Source of the DNA: Melanopsichium pennsylvanicum
Taxonomy: Eukaryota > Basidiomycota > Ustilaginomycetes > Ustilaginales
Direction: 5' to 3'
Length of the DNA: 64,000 nt
Assembly (NCBI GenBank): GCA_900208305.1
Contig: OAPG01000008.1
Span: 496,001 to 560,000 of the forward strand
Shown: piece after piece, positions 42,188-54,963 of the stretch
Position numbering within the stretch: the first letter of the stretch is position 1
How the letters are laid out: each line of letters opens with the position of its first letter
Position numbers and translations under genes: made by a program
Notes under the pieces: model-generated
What the model saw: only the letters and a program-made list of their open reading frames with translations
What the model was told of the DNA's origin: nothing
Database searches by the model: none

Positions 42188-42405
42188 GGTGTGAAAAAGA
42201 GCACCAAGATGATTACGGACTCTGACACGGTTGCTGTGTATCTCATGACCTTGGAAGCTCAGCTGACATTTTTGAAGATTGACAGTCAATGCAAGGTTCT
42301 GACCAAGGATTTGAGTCATCTGTGAAAACGACCCAAGAGGGTGATTTGTTTCACAGTGTGGTTGTTATAGTGTACAAATTTGCATAGCCTTTCTTCTGTC
42401 TTGGC

Positions 42406-44550
42406 CTAAGGCTTGATGCCGATTCCCTTCCTGAAACCGGGAGGCTTGTGTTTTGCATTGGCGGGAACTGCCATTCCTGAACCCTTCCAACCGGTTGGGG
42501 CGCAAAATCTGCAATACCACGTTTTCTTTTTGTCTGGCGATTCGGTTATCCCTACACAAGCATAATGAAACCATTCCATCGCACAATCCTCGTTATCGCA
42601 TGCGATCATCTCGTCAAAGCTAATTTGATCACAGTAGCAGTACCTGGGCTCTGTTGGATCAAATGGCATCTCAGAGACGTCTGGTCCAACGATACTGGTT
42701 CCAGCCCGAGGTGTCTGAGTGGTAGGGGAGATCAGAGTTGGAGTGGAGGTGACGATGGATCTTCGACCACCTTTTTGTGGTGAGAGCGGCTTTGGTTTGC
42801 GTTTGCGTGTGATTCTGGCTGTTGCAGGTGCAGGAGACGCTGCTTTGCGGGTCGGAGGTCCTTCTACGGCAGCGGTAATAACTGCAGTGGAAGTTGCCGC
42901 CGCAACGGATGCCGAACGAGATCGAGACCGTGTTAGCGCTTGCGAGGAGCTTTTAGGAGACGCAGCCAGTTGCGCTTGACCGCCCATCTTGGGTGTTGTG
43001 CGAGTGCTTCGTCGACCACCAACTGCTTCAGGACCATTTGGCGCTCGATTTGCTGCACCAGCCGCTTTTGCGAGGGACGCACTTTCAGCTTCTGCGCTCA
43101 CCCCATTTCCACCTACTGCCATCTCATCCTCGTTCCCCTGAGCAATTGCAGCTGCTTCATCGTCCAGAGGCAAGCCGAGCGCTTCTCTCGCTCCCCTCGA
43201 CTCTTCCGTGCCTGTACGTAAACCAAGTAGAATGCTGGATTCGAGCTTTGAAATATCGGCATCGAGACGGCGGATGTGTCTATCGATCCAGTTGTATGCC
43301 GTCGCTGCAAGACCCATCTTTTCCTCGGCTGCTTTGACCGATTCGTTTGCGGCGAGCGAAATCAAGCGAAGCAACTCTCTTCGTTGTTCTTTGTCGAAGA
43401 CCTTGGTTTCGTCAACGTCCAGTCCGTCAACATTGCGTTCATTTGCAGGTGAATCTTGTGAGCCACCAAGCAGGTTCTCCGCCTCATCCTCGCTTCCTTC
43501 CCTCCTTTGATCATCGGCAAATCCTTGCTCAGCCGCGTCAGGAGGACCAGTCGTGTCAATCTGAAACTGATCTTGAAGCTTCAACCTAGCGTCGCGGTAT
43601 GTCATCATGTTCCGGACCATGCTATTGACACGTGCCTGCATCTGACCTTCAAGCTCACGCATGAGCGCAAAGGTGCGATGCACTTCGAGTGGCAGCTGCT
43701 CGACGATTTCAAAGTACTCTTCCGTCCAACGGGAGCGCAGGTCTTCGGCATCTTTCTCTGCTTTAGCCTGTGCCTTTGCCTCTTCGGATAGCTCTGGCTC
43801 TTCAGGCTGTGCACTGCTGCGCTTCGACCCTGCAGTGTCGAGGCCAGAGGGCCGCCGTGGGACCTTGCCAGGGAGATGTTGTATTGCGACAGGTATGACA
43901 GTTTGCATATTTCTGCTAGACTTTGCTGAACTGGACCCGGGATTCTCCACGTCCTCACCAATGTCAGCCTCGATATCAGATGTGGGCGGAAGCTGCTTTT
44001 TCCTCGCTCTGCGACGTATTGAGGGCGTTTCGTCTTCGTCCGGATCCTCGTCAGAAAGGCTAGGTAATGGCTCGACATAGTAGGATGTGTTGGCAGCATT
44101 TGTTCTCTTTGGTCTTGCAGGTTGCCTAGCCGGCGTTGCCGAGGCAGGAGCCTTGTTAACCGTGCCATAGCTCTGATGTACAGGTTCAATATTCGCGCTT
44201 GCTAGAGCAAATTCGTCCTCGCCAGGCGCATCCTGGTCAAGATAGCCTTCATCAACTTCGCCGTCAGTATCGAGCTCCTCGTCGTATGTTGCATCTTCGT
44301 CTTCGTCTTCGATCACGTCCGATATCTGAAATGTGCGAGGCTGACGACTTTCGCGACTCGAAAACAACGATGTTGAGGCTCTTTTGGATGAGGAAGCGGC
44401 CGGAGACGGAATGGCGTGACCATCTGGCAAGGGGCTGACTGACGGAGTTCTGCTGGGCCCAGCTGCGTCAGCTGGTTCAGTCGCTTTACGTTTGTTAGCT
44501 CGCGATAACGAAGCCGGAAAATGCTTGCTTGAAAATCCTGTTGACGACAT
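42406..44550 (-). CDS. ING-family PHD-finger chromatin protein
   Basis: About 714 residues from the ATG at 44550 (MSSTGFSSKHF); an in-frame ATG at 44634 would add 28. The first 270 residues are acidic and low-complexity. An ING N-terminal helical domain follows at about 276-470 (EEYFEIVEQLPLEVHRTFAL). The C-terminal C4HC3 PHD finger (about 638-683) has the ING-type start YCYCDQ and the core WFHYACVG. After it comes a basic tail. ING PHD fingers bind H3K4me3 and recruit histone acetyltransferase or deacetylase complexes in the nucleus. Whether it corresponds to Yng2 (NuA4) or Pho23 (Rpd3L) cannot be decided by eye. The gene is convergent with TPS2 (218 bp apart) and divergent from SMC1. Confidence 0.87.
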   Translation of the reverse strand: MSSTGFSSKHFPASLSRANKRKATEPADAAGPSRTPSVSPLPDGHAIPSPAASSSKRASTSLFSSRESRQPRTFQISDVIEDEDEDATYDEELDTDGEVDEGYLDQDAPGEDEFALASANIEPVHQSYGTVNKAPASATPARQPARPKRTNAANTSYYVEPLPSLSDEDPDEDETPSIRRRARKKQLPPTSDIEADIGEDVENPGSSSAKSSRNMQTVIPVAIQHLPGKVPRRPSGLDTAGSKRSSAQPEEPELSEEAKAQAKAEKDAEDLRSRWTEEYFEIVEQLPLEVHRTFALMRELEGQMQARVNSMVRNMMTYRDARLKLQDQFQIDTTGPPDAAEQGFADDQRREGSEDEAENLLGGSQDSPANERNVDGLDVDETKVFDKEQRRELLRLISLAANESVKAAEEKMGLAATAYNWIDRHIRRLDADISKLESSILLGLRTGTEESRGAREALGLPLDDEAAAIAQGNEDEMAVGGNGVSAEAESASLAKAAGAANRAPNGPEAVGGRRSTRTTPKMGGQAQLAASPKSSSQALTRSRSRSASVAAATSTAVITAAVEGPPTRKAASPAPATARITRKRKPKPLSPQKGGRRSIVTSTPTLISPTTQTPRAGTSIVGPDVSEMPFDPTEPRYCYCDQISFDEMIACDNEDCAMEWFHYACVGITESPDKKKTWYCRFCAPTGWKGSGMAVPANAKHKPPGFRKGIGIKP

Positions 44551-45526
44551 GATTGAGGACGATGGCAAGGTTCCAAGCGAGATCGGCTGCGCCGCTTTGG
44601 GTGATATGGCCAGGAGGTAGATGGGCTCATGCAAGCATGATGGTGAACGATTAAAGGCTGGAAAGAGCTTGGAAAATGCTCAGTCGTGGTAGCGGCAGTG
44701 CCGAAAAGGTAACTATGCGCGATCTTTCGACGGTATTGAGTGAGTGTGATCAAGGAAGGGATCAGAGCCGATCCAGTGAGTTACGCAAATTGCTCCGAAG
44801 AAATGTGCTTGTCCAGCTCTAAAATTTTGGTGGGGACGACAAGGATTCAGGGTGCAGTCAACTGCGCGCTTTGGCCCAGAGTGGAGGAGAGCAAGGTGCA
44901 TTACGCTGGCCCACCACCAAGCCAATAATTATGCGAGATCGCGTGCTTCCGAAAGCTGAGTCGACAAGAATTTCAAACAGTCCATTCACTGTTAGGTGCG
45001 TAGAGAGAGACAGACGCGCATGGAAGTCGACGCGTTCAGTGGGTCCGCGTCCACAATGCAGTCTTGCAATTGCACAGCTTCCCAGCGCAGGCAGACTTTG
45101 TTTGAGCGTTTTTCAAACTGAGAACAATGAGCAACGTTCTGCTGTCAACGAGCGCTGCAGTGGTTTGGTTCTCTTGTCTTGCTGAGCTAGCGAGGCGTTG
45201 GAGAGTCGCGTCGGTTGGCTTCCAAAATCTTAATGTTGGTCTCTGCTGCTCGCGCGTAACAGCATGCGTCACTTGGCTCATTTTCACCTTTTTCGTCTTC
45301 AAATCTCCTCCCTACGCCATCCGTCGCCTCCTCAACATCCTTTAGAATCGAAATCGATAGTCGGCTCTCGTCATTTCCTTTCCTCACACTCTCTCCCAGT
45401 CGGTCTCGGCTGCCACTAAACCATCGCTTATCTTCTTGACCGCACCATCCTCGGCAATCCGATCTCTCATCGATATCAATATACCCGTTTGCAGAGGGCA
45501 TAGGCCCCTCCTAGCCAGCCTTCACC
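44551..45526. other. Divergent promoter region between the ING gene and SMC1
   Basis: About 980 bp lie between two outward-facing starts. Pyrimidine-rich stretches precede SMC1 (about 45,300-45,520). No gene is supported. Confidence 0.6.
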
Positions 45527-48500
45527 ATGCCTCTCCAACGTCTGGAAATCGAAAACTTCAAATCTTACCGTGGCCATCAGGTCGTCGGTCCGTTCAACGC
45601 TTTCACTGCTGTCATCGGTCCCAATGGTAGTGGTAAATCCAACCTCATGGACGCCATCTCATTTGTGCTTGGCGTTCGATCTGCTCAGCTTCGATCGACT
45701 CAGCTCAAGGACCTTATCTTTCGAGGGCGTAGGATGGGCAGGTCAGGTGAGGACGACGAAGAAGCCGCTTCCGCTTCGGACGACGATGATCAGGGTGAAG
45801 GCACAGCCACCAAGGCGAGCGTAACCGCGATCTACCAAGATGGCAAAGGCTACGAGCACCGCTTCCAGCGCTCCATCACCATCTCTGGCAACAGCGAATA
45901 CAGGTACAATGGTAGATCCATTCAATACGCCCAGTACAATGCCAAGCTCGAACAGTTCAACATCCTCGTCAAGGCAAAGAACTTCCTTGTCTTCCAGGGC
46001 GATGTCGAAGCTGTTGCCTCTCAAGGTGCCAGGGAGCTCAGTCGACTCATTGATCAGATCAGTGGATCGCTCGAGCTCAAGGACGAATATGAGCGAGCCA
46101 AACAAGCGCAGGAACGCGCCACCGACAACTCAACCTTCAATTTCAATAAGCGCCGAGGTATCAATTCCGAACTCAAGCAGTTTCGTGAACAGAAGAGTGA
46201 AGCCGAAAAGTTCGAACGCCTCCAACAGGAGCGAGTACAACACATCCTCAATCATATTCTCTGGCGCCTGTTTCACATTGAAGATGACATGGAAATGAAC
46301 ACTGATTTCATCAAGACTCAAGCCAAGAACATGCGACCATTGCGCACCGAACACAAGAAGGCCGAAGAAGCAGCCCAAACGGCGAGACGGGATCAGGGTC
46401 AGACGCAGACTGAAATCTTGCAAGTCGAGAAGGCCATCAAGCGCAAGCAGCGTGATGTTGAAGATCTTCGTCCAACGCTCGACGCGTACGAGGAAAAGAT
46501 CGCAATATCTCAAAAGAAGCTCGAACGGGGTGCCTCCATGACAAAGCAGGTCGAACGCGATCTCGAAAAGCAGCGCGCAAATCTTGCCAAGCTTGAACGA
46601 GATCAGGAAACCGTGCAGCGAGCTGCTGATCGAGCGGCCGAAGAGCAGCAGCGTGCACTTCAGTCTGCCGGTCTCACGCTCAGCGAAGCTGACTTGGGCG
46701 AATATCACAACCTCAAGGCACAGGCCAATCTGGAAGCAATTGCAGAGCGACAGGAGCTCGATGGTCTCAAGCGAGAAGCCAGGATCAAGGCCGATGCTGT
46801 CAAGGATTTGCAAGACAAGATTGAGCAATTCACCAAGACAAAGGACAAGCTCACCGGCGAAGAGTCGACCTTGTCAGAACGACACTCAGCGCTCGAGGCT
46901 AAGCGCAATCAGGTCGACGCCGACTTGCGATCAGCTCGCGACGAACTCAACAAGACGCAAGCGAAGCAAACAGCAATCAATCAGCGCGAGACGAAGCTCA
47001 ACGATACCCTCCAGGTCTGCTACAACAAACTTCTGCAGGCTGGCAACGATCTCAAGGAGGTCGAGCGCGAAGCTGCCATGAAGGAAACCATGGCCAAGCT
47101 CCAGCGCATCTTCCCTGGCGTACGCGGACGTGTCGTCGATCTCTGCAAGCCTGTTCAGCGCAAGTATGACACTGCTATTTCGACGGTCCTTGGCCGCAAC
47201 ACCGATGCCATTATCGTCGACCAAGAAAAGACGGCTATCGACTGTATCGAATACCTCCGCAACACTCGTGCCGGCCAGGCCACCTTCTTGCCGCTCGATC
47301 GCATCCAGGCGAAATCTATCAACGACCGACTACGAAGCATTGCTCGTGGAGCTCGTCTTGCTGTCGATGTCATCCAGTTCGACGCATCCATCGAGAGAGC
47401 CATCCACCACGCCTGTGGAAACGCGCTTGTTTGTGACACCATGGACATTGCCCGGTCCGTTGTGTACGAAAAGAAAGTTGAGGCCAAGGCTGTCACACTC
47501 GAAGGTACAGTCATCCACAAGAGCGGTCTCATCACTGGTGGTCAGTCTAGCACATCTGGAGGCAAGCGATGGGAGGAGCGCGAGGTTCAGGGTCTCACCA
47601 CCCAGCGCGACAAGTGTCTTGCCGAACTCAAGGAACTTCAAAAAGAGAAGCGAGCCTTCGTCAGCGAAGATCAAATGATCGCCAAGATCACCCGCCTCGA
47701 AGCCGATCTCACTTCAGCGCAAGACGAGCTCGCGGCCGTCAACACTCGTCTCGCAGGTATCCGAGATGAGCTCAAGAACATCGACAAGCAGGTCAAAGAG
47801 AAGCAGCCCAAATTGCAAGCTGCCAAGAGCGAGCTCGAAAAGCTGCAAAGCGACATGTCTACTCTTGCAACCGTGGTTTATCGCGAAGAAGACCGCATCT
47901 TTGGCACTTTCTGCCGTCGTATTGGTGTCGACAACGTCCGAGAATACGAGGAACGTCAAGTGCGTCTCATGGAGCGTCAGAGTGATGCCAGGCTTCAATT
48001 CGAATCACAGCTCGCCCGTCTCAACCATCAAGCCAACTTTGAGCGTCAGCAAATCGAAAGCACGCAAGAGCGTCTCGACACCCTGCGCCAAGCCATCACC
48101 CGACAAGGCGAAAAGTTGCAATCCTGGCAAGCACAAAAGCAAGGCAAGCAAGACGAGCTCGACGGAATGCTCGAAGAGATCCAGGAGATGCAATTGCAAC
48201 TATCGGAGCTCCAGACTAAGAACGAAAGAAAGAAAGCAACTCTTGAGGAAAAGCGCACAGAACTGCAGAAAGCCACCCGACTGCTTGATTCGCTCTCGAA
48301 AGAAATCGCCGCACGCAACGACGAGATCGAACGACTCGGTTCCGAGCGAGCATCCATCTATCGCCGTTGTCGACTCGAAGAAATCGCGCTTCCGCTCCTC
48401 AAAGGTTCCCTCACCAAGGTTGGTCTCGAAGAAACCATCGATGTGGAAGCCGCTATGGACGTAGACGACGACGACAACACTCAAAAGCCTATGTCTGCAC

Positions 48501-49246
48501 CTGACTTTGGCATCCAGGTCGACTTTTCCAGTCTGAACGAGGAAGCGAAAGAAGACGGCGGAGCGGCTATGGGCAACGAGCTTAAGACTCGAATTGAAGC
48601 GATCACCGCTGAGATTGAAAAGATGTCGCCCAACATGAAGGCAGTGGAGCGTCTGGACGATACCGAGGCGAAACTCGCAGAGACGGAAAAAGAGTTTGAC
48701 AGAAGTAGACGACAGGCCAAGGAGGCCAGGGATGAGTTCAACCGAATCAAGAAGAGGCGTTGTGATTTGTTCAACAAGGCGTTTTACCACATTTCTACCA
48801 AGATTGATCCGACTTACAAGGACCTTTCTCGATCCAAAGCCGCACCAATGGGTGGAAGTGCGTATCTGTCCATCGAAAACACGGAGGAGCCTTACCTGGG
48901 AGGTATCACCTATAGCGTGGTTCCACCAATGAAGAGGTTCAGAGACATTACAGCATTGTCTGGAGGAGAAAAGACCATGGCAGCGTTGGCATTGCTATTT
49001 GCGATTCACAGCTTCCAGCCAGCCCCCTTCTTTGTTTTGGACGAAGTGGACGCTGCGCTCGACTCGCAGAACGTGGCCAAAGTCAGCAACTACATCCGTC
49101 AGCACGCGAGCGACCAGTTCCAGTTTATTGTGATTTCGCTCAAAGCGAGTCTCTACGAGAGAAGTCAGAGTTTGGTCGGGATCTATAGAGATCAGGATGT
49201 CAATTCAAGTAGCAGTCTCACTTTGGATCTTGAACAGTATGCCTAG
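45527..49246 (+). CDS. SMC1: Cohesin subunit SMC1
   Basis: Single-exon ATPase of 1239 residues, the usual SMC1 length. The Walker A motif GPNGSGKS is at residues 31-38, and an acidic insert follows at about 75-95. Coiled coils flank a hinge at about 525-680 (FPGVRGRVVDLC through KSGLITGG). The C-terminal ABC signature LSGGEKT is at 1144-1150, with Walker B FFVLDEVDAAL just after. With SMC3, SCC1 and SCC3 it forms the ring that holds sister chromatids together and shapes chromatin loops. The N-terminal sequence MPLQRLEIENFKSY is characteristic of SMC1 rather than the other SMC proteins. Confidence 0.97.
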   Translation: MPLQRLEIENFKSYRGHQVVGPFNAFTAVIGPNGSGKSNLMDAISFVLGVRSAQLRSTQLKDLIFRGRRMGRSGEDDEEAASASDDDDQGEGTATKASVTAIYQDGKGYEHRFQRSITISGNSEYRYNGRSIQYAQYNAKLEQFNILVKAKNFLVFQGDVEAVASQGARELSRLIDQISGSLELKDEYERAKQAQERATDNSTFNFNKRRGINSELKQFREQKSEAEKFERLQQERVQHILNHILWRLFHIEDDMEMNTDFIKTQAKNMRPLRTEHKKAEEAAQTARRDQGQTQTEILQVEKAIKRKQRDVEDLRPTLDAYEEKIAISQKKLERGASMTKQVERDLEKQRANLAKLERDQETVQRAADRAAEEQQRALQSAGLTLSEADLGEYHNLKAQANLEAIAERQELDGLKREARIKADAVKDLQDKIEQFTKTKDKLTGEESTLSERHSALEAKRNQVDADLRSARDELNKTQAKQTAINQRETKLNDTLQVCYNKLLQAGNDLKEVEREAAMKETMAKLQRIFPGVRGRVVDLCKPVQRKYDTAISTVLGRNTDAIIVDQEKTAIDCIEYLRNTRAGQATFLPLDRIQAKSINDRLRSIARGARLAVDVIQFDASIERAIHHACGNALVCDTMDIARSVVYEKKVEAKAVTLEGTVIHKSGLITGGQSSTSGGKRWEEREVQGLTTQRDKCLAELKELQKEKRAFVSEDQMIAKITRLEADLTSAQDELAAVNTRLAGIRDELKNIDKQVKEKQPKLQAAKSELEKLQSDMSTLATVVYREEDRIFGTFCRRIGVDNVREYEERQVRLMERQSDARLQFESQLARLNHQANFERQQIESTQERLDTLRQAITRQGEKLQSWQAQKQGKQDELDGMLEEIQEMQLQLSELQTKNERKKATLEEKRTELQKATRLLDSLSKEIAARNDEIERLGSERASIYRRCRLEEIALPLLKGSLTKVGLEETIDVEAAMDVDDDDNTQKPMSAPDFGIQVDFSSLNEEAKEDGGAAMGNELKTRIEAITAEIEKMSPNMKAVERLDDTEAKLAETEKEFDRSRRQAKEARDEFNRIKKRRCDLFNKAFYHISTKIDPTYKDLSRSKAAPMGGSAYLSIENTEEPYLGGITYSVVPPMKRFRDITALSGGEKTMAALALLFAIHSFQPAPFFVLDEVDAALDSQNVAKVSNYIRQHASDQFQFIVISLKASLYERSQSLVGIYRDQDVNSSSSLTLDLEQYA

Positions 49247-49874
49247 GTCTGCCTTGCTTGCAACACTACTCCTGTTGTTTTGCTTTGTCTTGGCTCTTAA
49301 CTTTTATTTCCATTCATTGTATCGTCGGTTCCAATTCATAGAGTTCATCATGTCATGGTATGTGTCTGCCTTTGAAACGTCTTGTCAAACAATGGATTCA
49401 TGTGAGGAAATTCTGGTTCGAGCTCAGAAATCGGAAATCGGATTTTGTCCGGTACAGTGCCGTGCATCGGTGATGTCTGTGGAAGAGTAAGACAACCACG
49501 TACGCGAGGTGCCAACTTGACACAGATAGTGCACCGTCCCTGAGACATGTTGCGCTCGGACGAATCTTCTCCACACCCACACCTGCAGACGTGCACGACC
49601 AATAGCATCACCTCCACCACCATCACTATCGCTAGCATACTGTTTTCATTCCTGTTCATTTTGGTCAGACGCACCGCTCATCGCTCTAGCCGGCAAGGAG
49701 GAAAAGGAGCGCGGGAACAGGATGTGGATCTAACCGTCGCGGTACCACCTACTACAGCTGCTCCATCTTCCTGTCCCCTTTAGCCCAGCATCAATCAACT
49801 AGCTCGTTCAATTGCCTATCATCCATACAGTACGACATTTGCAGCAGACTCTCTGCGCAGACCGAATCACAATC
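49247..49874. other. Intergenic between SMC1 and the RUD3-like gene
   Basis: About 630 bp between tandem genes, with no supported gene. Confidence 0.6.
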
Positions 49875-51482
49875 ATGTCCGCTGCAGCCTCCTCATCCTC
49901 ATCGCTGGGGCGGCCGTCCCTCGACGCACCTTCCACCTCCGTTTCTGCCACCAAAGCCACCAATGGCACTGCTACCACCTCGTCAGATGACGAAGAAAGT
50001 GACAGCTGGGCTCCCATCAATACTATGTCCGACTCTGAAATTCGCTCTGAACTTCTGCATGTGCGCGAAGAGAGAGACAAATTCCAATCGCAGTATCAAT
50101 CCCTCTTATCCAAACTCGCCACGATGCGAGCCACTCTGGGCGATCGATTGCGTCAGGACGCGGAAGAACTGGATCGGCGTGAGAGTCAAATCGAAACATT
50201 GACCTCCAAGATCGAATCACTTGAAAGCAGTACCTCTACGCTTCGTTCCGAACTCTTGACTTCGCATTCCGAAACAGATCGACTGACAACCGAATTGGAT
50301 TCCTTACGAAAGAAGCTTGCTGCCACCGAGGAGGAGAAGAGTACACGAGCGAGTGCGGATGGGGGGCGATTGGAACGGCAACGTGAATTGCACGAATTGT
50401 TGGAGCGAGTCAAACTAGATTCTAACCATTGGGAATCTGTTGCACTTGAAGAACGATCCAAAAGAGAAGATTTGGAATCCAAACTTTCGGAAACACAACA
50501 CCATCTCGAACTAACCCAACGATCCGAAGCACATCATCGTATTATCGCGGAACAAGAGTCTGCCTCTGCCGCCAATTTGAGTGCCGTACTATCCGAATTT
50601 CAGTCAACCCAAGAATCTGAACTTCAAAGAGCACTTGGAGACCATCGAACCCAACTCGACACCCTCTCGACCTCACTTTCCGAATACAAAGCACGAGCCG
50701 AGATGGCGGAGAGCAAAGTTGAACAAAACGCCGAGCTTGCAGCTCAAGCCGAGAAATTGGGACTCCAAGTCAAGGAGAAGAACCTTTTGATTGGCAAACT
50801 TCGGCATGAAGCGGTCATCTTGAACGAACACTTGACCGAAGCTTTGAGAAGATTAAGAAACGACCAAAGTGAAGCCAATGTTGATAAACGCTTAGTGACG
50901 AATCTTGTTATTCAGTTTATTACCACACCTAGGGCGGATGGGAAGAGGTATGAAATGTTGAATCTGATTGCAGGAGTTCTTGGATGGGGAGAGGAAGAAC
51001 GGGAATTAGCGGGACTGCAAAAATCGTCGGCAATAGCTACAAGTGGTGGTGTTGGTGGTGTGGGAAGGCCAAGTTTGGGTTCAAGAACTTCAACAACAAC
51101 ATTAGGTGGTACAGTTGGAGGGTCAATCAGGAGTATTTCAAGTGGTCACAATTACATTGGTGGAAAAGATGGTGGTGCAAGTGTTGGTGGAGACGAAAGT
51201 TTTTCCAACTTGTTTGTCGAATTTTTGCTTTCTGAAGCTGAACGAGGAGTAAAGAAGCAAGACAATCATCAGACTACAAATGATGAACAACATATTGAAC
51301 CAAATACTCCAACTGTTCCAACAAGATTGTTCTCCCCAACAAGATCTGCCGGGTCGGGCTCAGAAGCAACTTCACCGTCGAAGAACAGCGATGTGACGAC
51401 TACAAAGGATGATGTTAATGTCACAGCATCGAGTAGGGGCGGATTGGGAAGCTACTTCGGCTTGTCGAGAGGCAAAAAATGA
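49875..51482 (+). CDS. RUD3: GRAB-domain golgin, RUD3/GMAP-210-like
   Basis: 535 residues from the ATG at 49875 (MSAAASSSSSLGR); I prefer it to the frame opening at 49812. Residues about 65-330 are a long coiled coil. A GRIP-related Arf-binding (GRAB) domain follows at about 335-385 (VDKRLVTNLVIQFITTPR, then EMLNLIAGVLGW), and after a Gly/Ser-rich linker there is a short FSNLFVEFLLSEAE block (about 442) typical of the fungal family. Such golgins are recruited to the cis-Golgi by Arf1 and tether vesicles. The gene ends 218 bp from the convergent KRR1. An AT dinucleotide run lies just after the stop (about 51,490-51,511). Confidence 0.82.
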   Translation: MSAAASSSSSLGRPSLDAPSTSVSATKATNGTATTSSDDEESDSWAPINTMSDSEIRSELLHVREERDKFQSQYQSLLSKLATMRATLGDRLRQDAEELDRRESQIETLTSKIESLESSTSTLRSELLTSHSETDRLTTELDSLRKKLAATEEEKSTRASADGGRLERQRELHELLERVKLDSNHWESVALEERSKREDLESKLSETQHHLELTQRSEAHHRIIAEQESASAANLSAVLSEFQSTQESELQRALGDHRTQLDTLSTSLSEYKARAEMAESKVEQNAELAAQAEKLGLQVKEKNLLIGKLRHEAVILNEHLTEALRRLRNDQSEANVDKRLVTNLVIQFITTPRADGKRYEMLNLIAGVLGWGEEERELAGLQKSSAIATSGGVGGVGRPSLGSRTSTTTLGGTVGGSIRSISSGHNYIGGKDGGASVGGDESFSNLFVEFLLSEAERGVKKQDNHQTTNDEQHIEPNTPTVPTRLFSPTRSAGSGSEATSPSKNSDVTTTKDDVNVTASSRGGLGSYFGLSRGKK

Positions 51483-51700
51483 TGATACATAAATATATAT
51501 ATATATATATACAATACTTGCCAATGTTTGGCTTGCTTTGCAGAACCACGCAATGCAATCAATCTTACTTAGACAATTTTTTATAAAAATGGTTTGAATT
51601 GCAGCAAGCCAGCAAGGAAGAGTAAACCGAATGAGAAAGAAAAAAATTAATTATGAAAATGGGGCTGGTATGATTACAATATTGGAACGAATTTGTCTGT

Positions 51701-53359
<1,659 letters not shown>

Positions 53360-54466
53360 ATGTCTGCCACACCATCACCGAGCAAAAGAGCCCGAATCCC
53401 AACCTCTTCAGCCAATCCTAGCGCAACCGCATCTCCATTCAATCAACCTTCTTCATCCAATCCCGCGCGACTCCCTCATAATGGACCTCGATCAGGCGGC
53501 CCTATCGGTACATCTGCCTTGTCCGGTTTTGGAGTGAGTCCATCGGATGCCTTTTCACCTGCCAACATGAACGCTCTCGAAGGGTACGCAATGACTGGAC
53601 TCACGCCTTACTCGACCACTTCTCCAGCATACACTGCCAATGCAACAGCAGCAGTCGGAGGAGGAGCTGGATTGGGAGGGGCCATGACAGCTGCGTCTCC
53701 ACTTAGCGCTGCGCTCGCTCACGGATCTAGGGTGCTTAGTGGTATTCAAGCTGGATCGCCTTTTCAAGGAGGAGGAGGGAGCACACCGGTCATGATGGGT
53801 CAACAACAAGGTCCTTATCTTGGATCACGTTACACTGGTGGTGCAACACCTAACAATATGCCCAACCAAATGATACCCCTTCATCACTCCATGGTAATTC
53901 AACCTGAATCATCAATTACAAAACCGGCCATGACATGGCCACAACAAGGATCACCAGAATACCTACGAACGTCCCTTTTACACCTACAGAATGTACTTTT
54001 GGCAAGACTCGAGAGTGAAAGTGAAGCATTCTTCGACTGTATTGACTCAGCATTGTCCGAAAATGCAGACACAAGGCTCATGGCGAGTAGAGCAAAATCC
54101 TTCGAATCGGCATTAGAGTCCATGTTGGGTTATGTGGAGAAAAATGGTTTGGCTAGTATACCTCTCTTACCTCTTCCAACAGAATCACCTGAATCGAAAT
54201 CATCAACATCATCGCCATCAGCAGCAGCAGTAGCAGTAGCGGCAGGGATGGCTAAAGACGAAGAGGAACAGGCAAGCAATCCAAACCAAATCAGCATCGC
54301 AACCGCAGCAAGCGCAGGAGCACAAAATAATGATGATGAGGTTAAGATTGAAACAAAGTTGCAAAACGAGATTCAAAGATTACAAACCCAAGCGAAGGAT
54401 TTGTTCGATCGTAGACAAAGGGTAAGAGAATGTGCCAGAATTGTTGGTGGAATTCTCGATTCATGA
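53360..54466 (+). CDS. Unrecognised protein with low-complexity N-terminus and C-terminal coiled coil
   Basis: I do not recognise this 368-residue protein. Residues 1-190 are Ser/Pro/Gly/Ala-rich and probably disordered. Residues about 195-265 form a helical block (LRTSLLHLQNVLLARLESE and what follows). After an Ala/Ser linker, the last 35 residues form a second coiled-coil segment (IQRLQTQAKDLFDRRQRV). Two short helical blocks joined by linkers recall small subunits of nuclear complexes such as Mediator, but no signature supports that. The ATG has a good context (AAAAATG). It is divergent from KRR1 and convergent with ILV2. Confidence 0.7.
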   Translation: MSATPSPSKRARIPTSSANPSATASPFNQPSSSNPARLPHNGPRSGGPIGTSALSGFGVSPSDAFSPANMNALEGYAMTGLTPYSTTSPAYTANATAAVGGGAGLGGAMTAASPLSAALAHGSRVLSGIQAGSPFQGGGGSTPVMMGQQQGPYLGSRYTGGATPNNMPNQMIPLHHSMVIQPESSITKPAMTWPQQGSPEYLRTSLLHLQNVLLARLESESEAFFDCIDSALSENADTRLMASRAKSFESALESMLGYVEKNGLASIPLLPLPTESPESKSSTSSPSAAAVAVAAGMAKDEEEQASNPNQISIATAASAGAQNNDDEVKIETKLQNEIQRLQTQAKDLFDRRQRVRECARIVGGILDS

Positions 54467-54963
54467 TGAATTATTCGGTGAATACATTCCTTTTGAGAAT
54501 TAAGCTACAGTTTCAGTACCTGATGTATATTTTACTAATGTTTGCCGGTGAATGAGTCGGTTTTTTTTTTTTTTTAACTTTTTGTATTGTACTGCCAAAA
54601 TCCCCACCAAGAATTGACGAGATGTGGTAAAGTTGGTTCGAAAGAGATCACTATTGAAGAACACAAACATGAAAAAAAAAGCGTAATCAAAAGTCATCTC
54701 ACCCTTTTCCTCATCCGCTAATTGATTGCACCATCGAACAAAACACACACACAAAATCCCAGAGTAACTCAACGATCTATAATTCTTTCTGCAACTTCTG
54801 CACAAATCGCATACACTAGCTTCCAAACATGCAAACTTTACTTTTCTTTTTTCTTTCAGATGGCAATCAACGACGCGAACAACAACATGAATTCATCAAC
54901 TGTACAACAATGTAGTAGTAGTAGTAGTAATAAATAGGTAGTAATAGGTGAATTTGAATACGC
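54467..54963. other. Shared 3' region before ILV2
   Basis: Convergent 3' ends with long T and A runs (a T run near 54,560) and a TAG/AAT trinucleotide run near 54,913-54,935. A pyrimidine tract ending CTTTCAG at about 54,859 resembles a splice acceptor, but no exon can be supported. Confidence 0.55.

Noticed and set aside
53360..54466. Assignment of the unrecognised gene to a Mediator subunit
   Set aside because: Only two short helical blocks suggest it. No family signature is visible, so it is left unnamed.
54859..54936. A small exon after the CTTTCAG acceptor-like site
   Set aside because: No matching donor or upstream coding exon was found, and the open stretch is short and Asn/Ser-rich.
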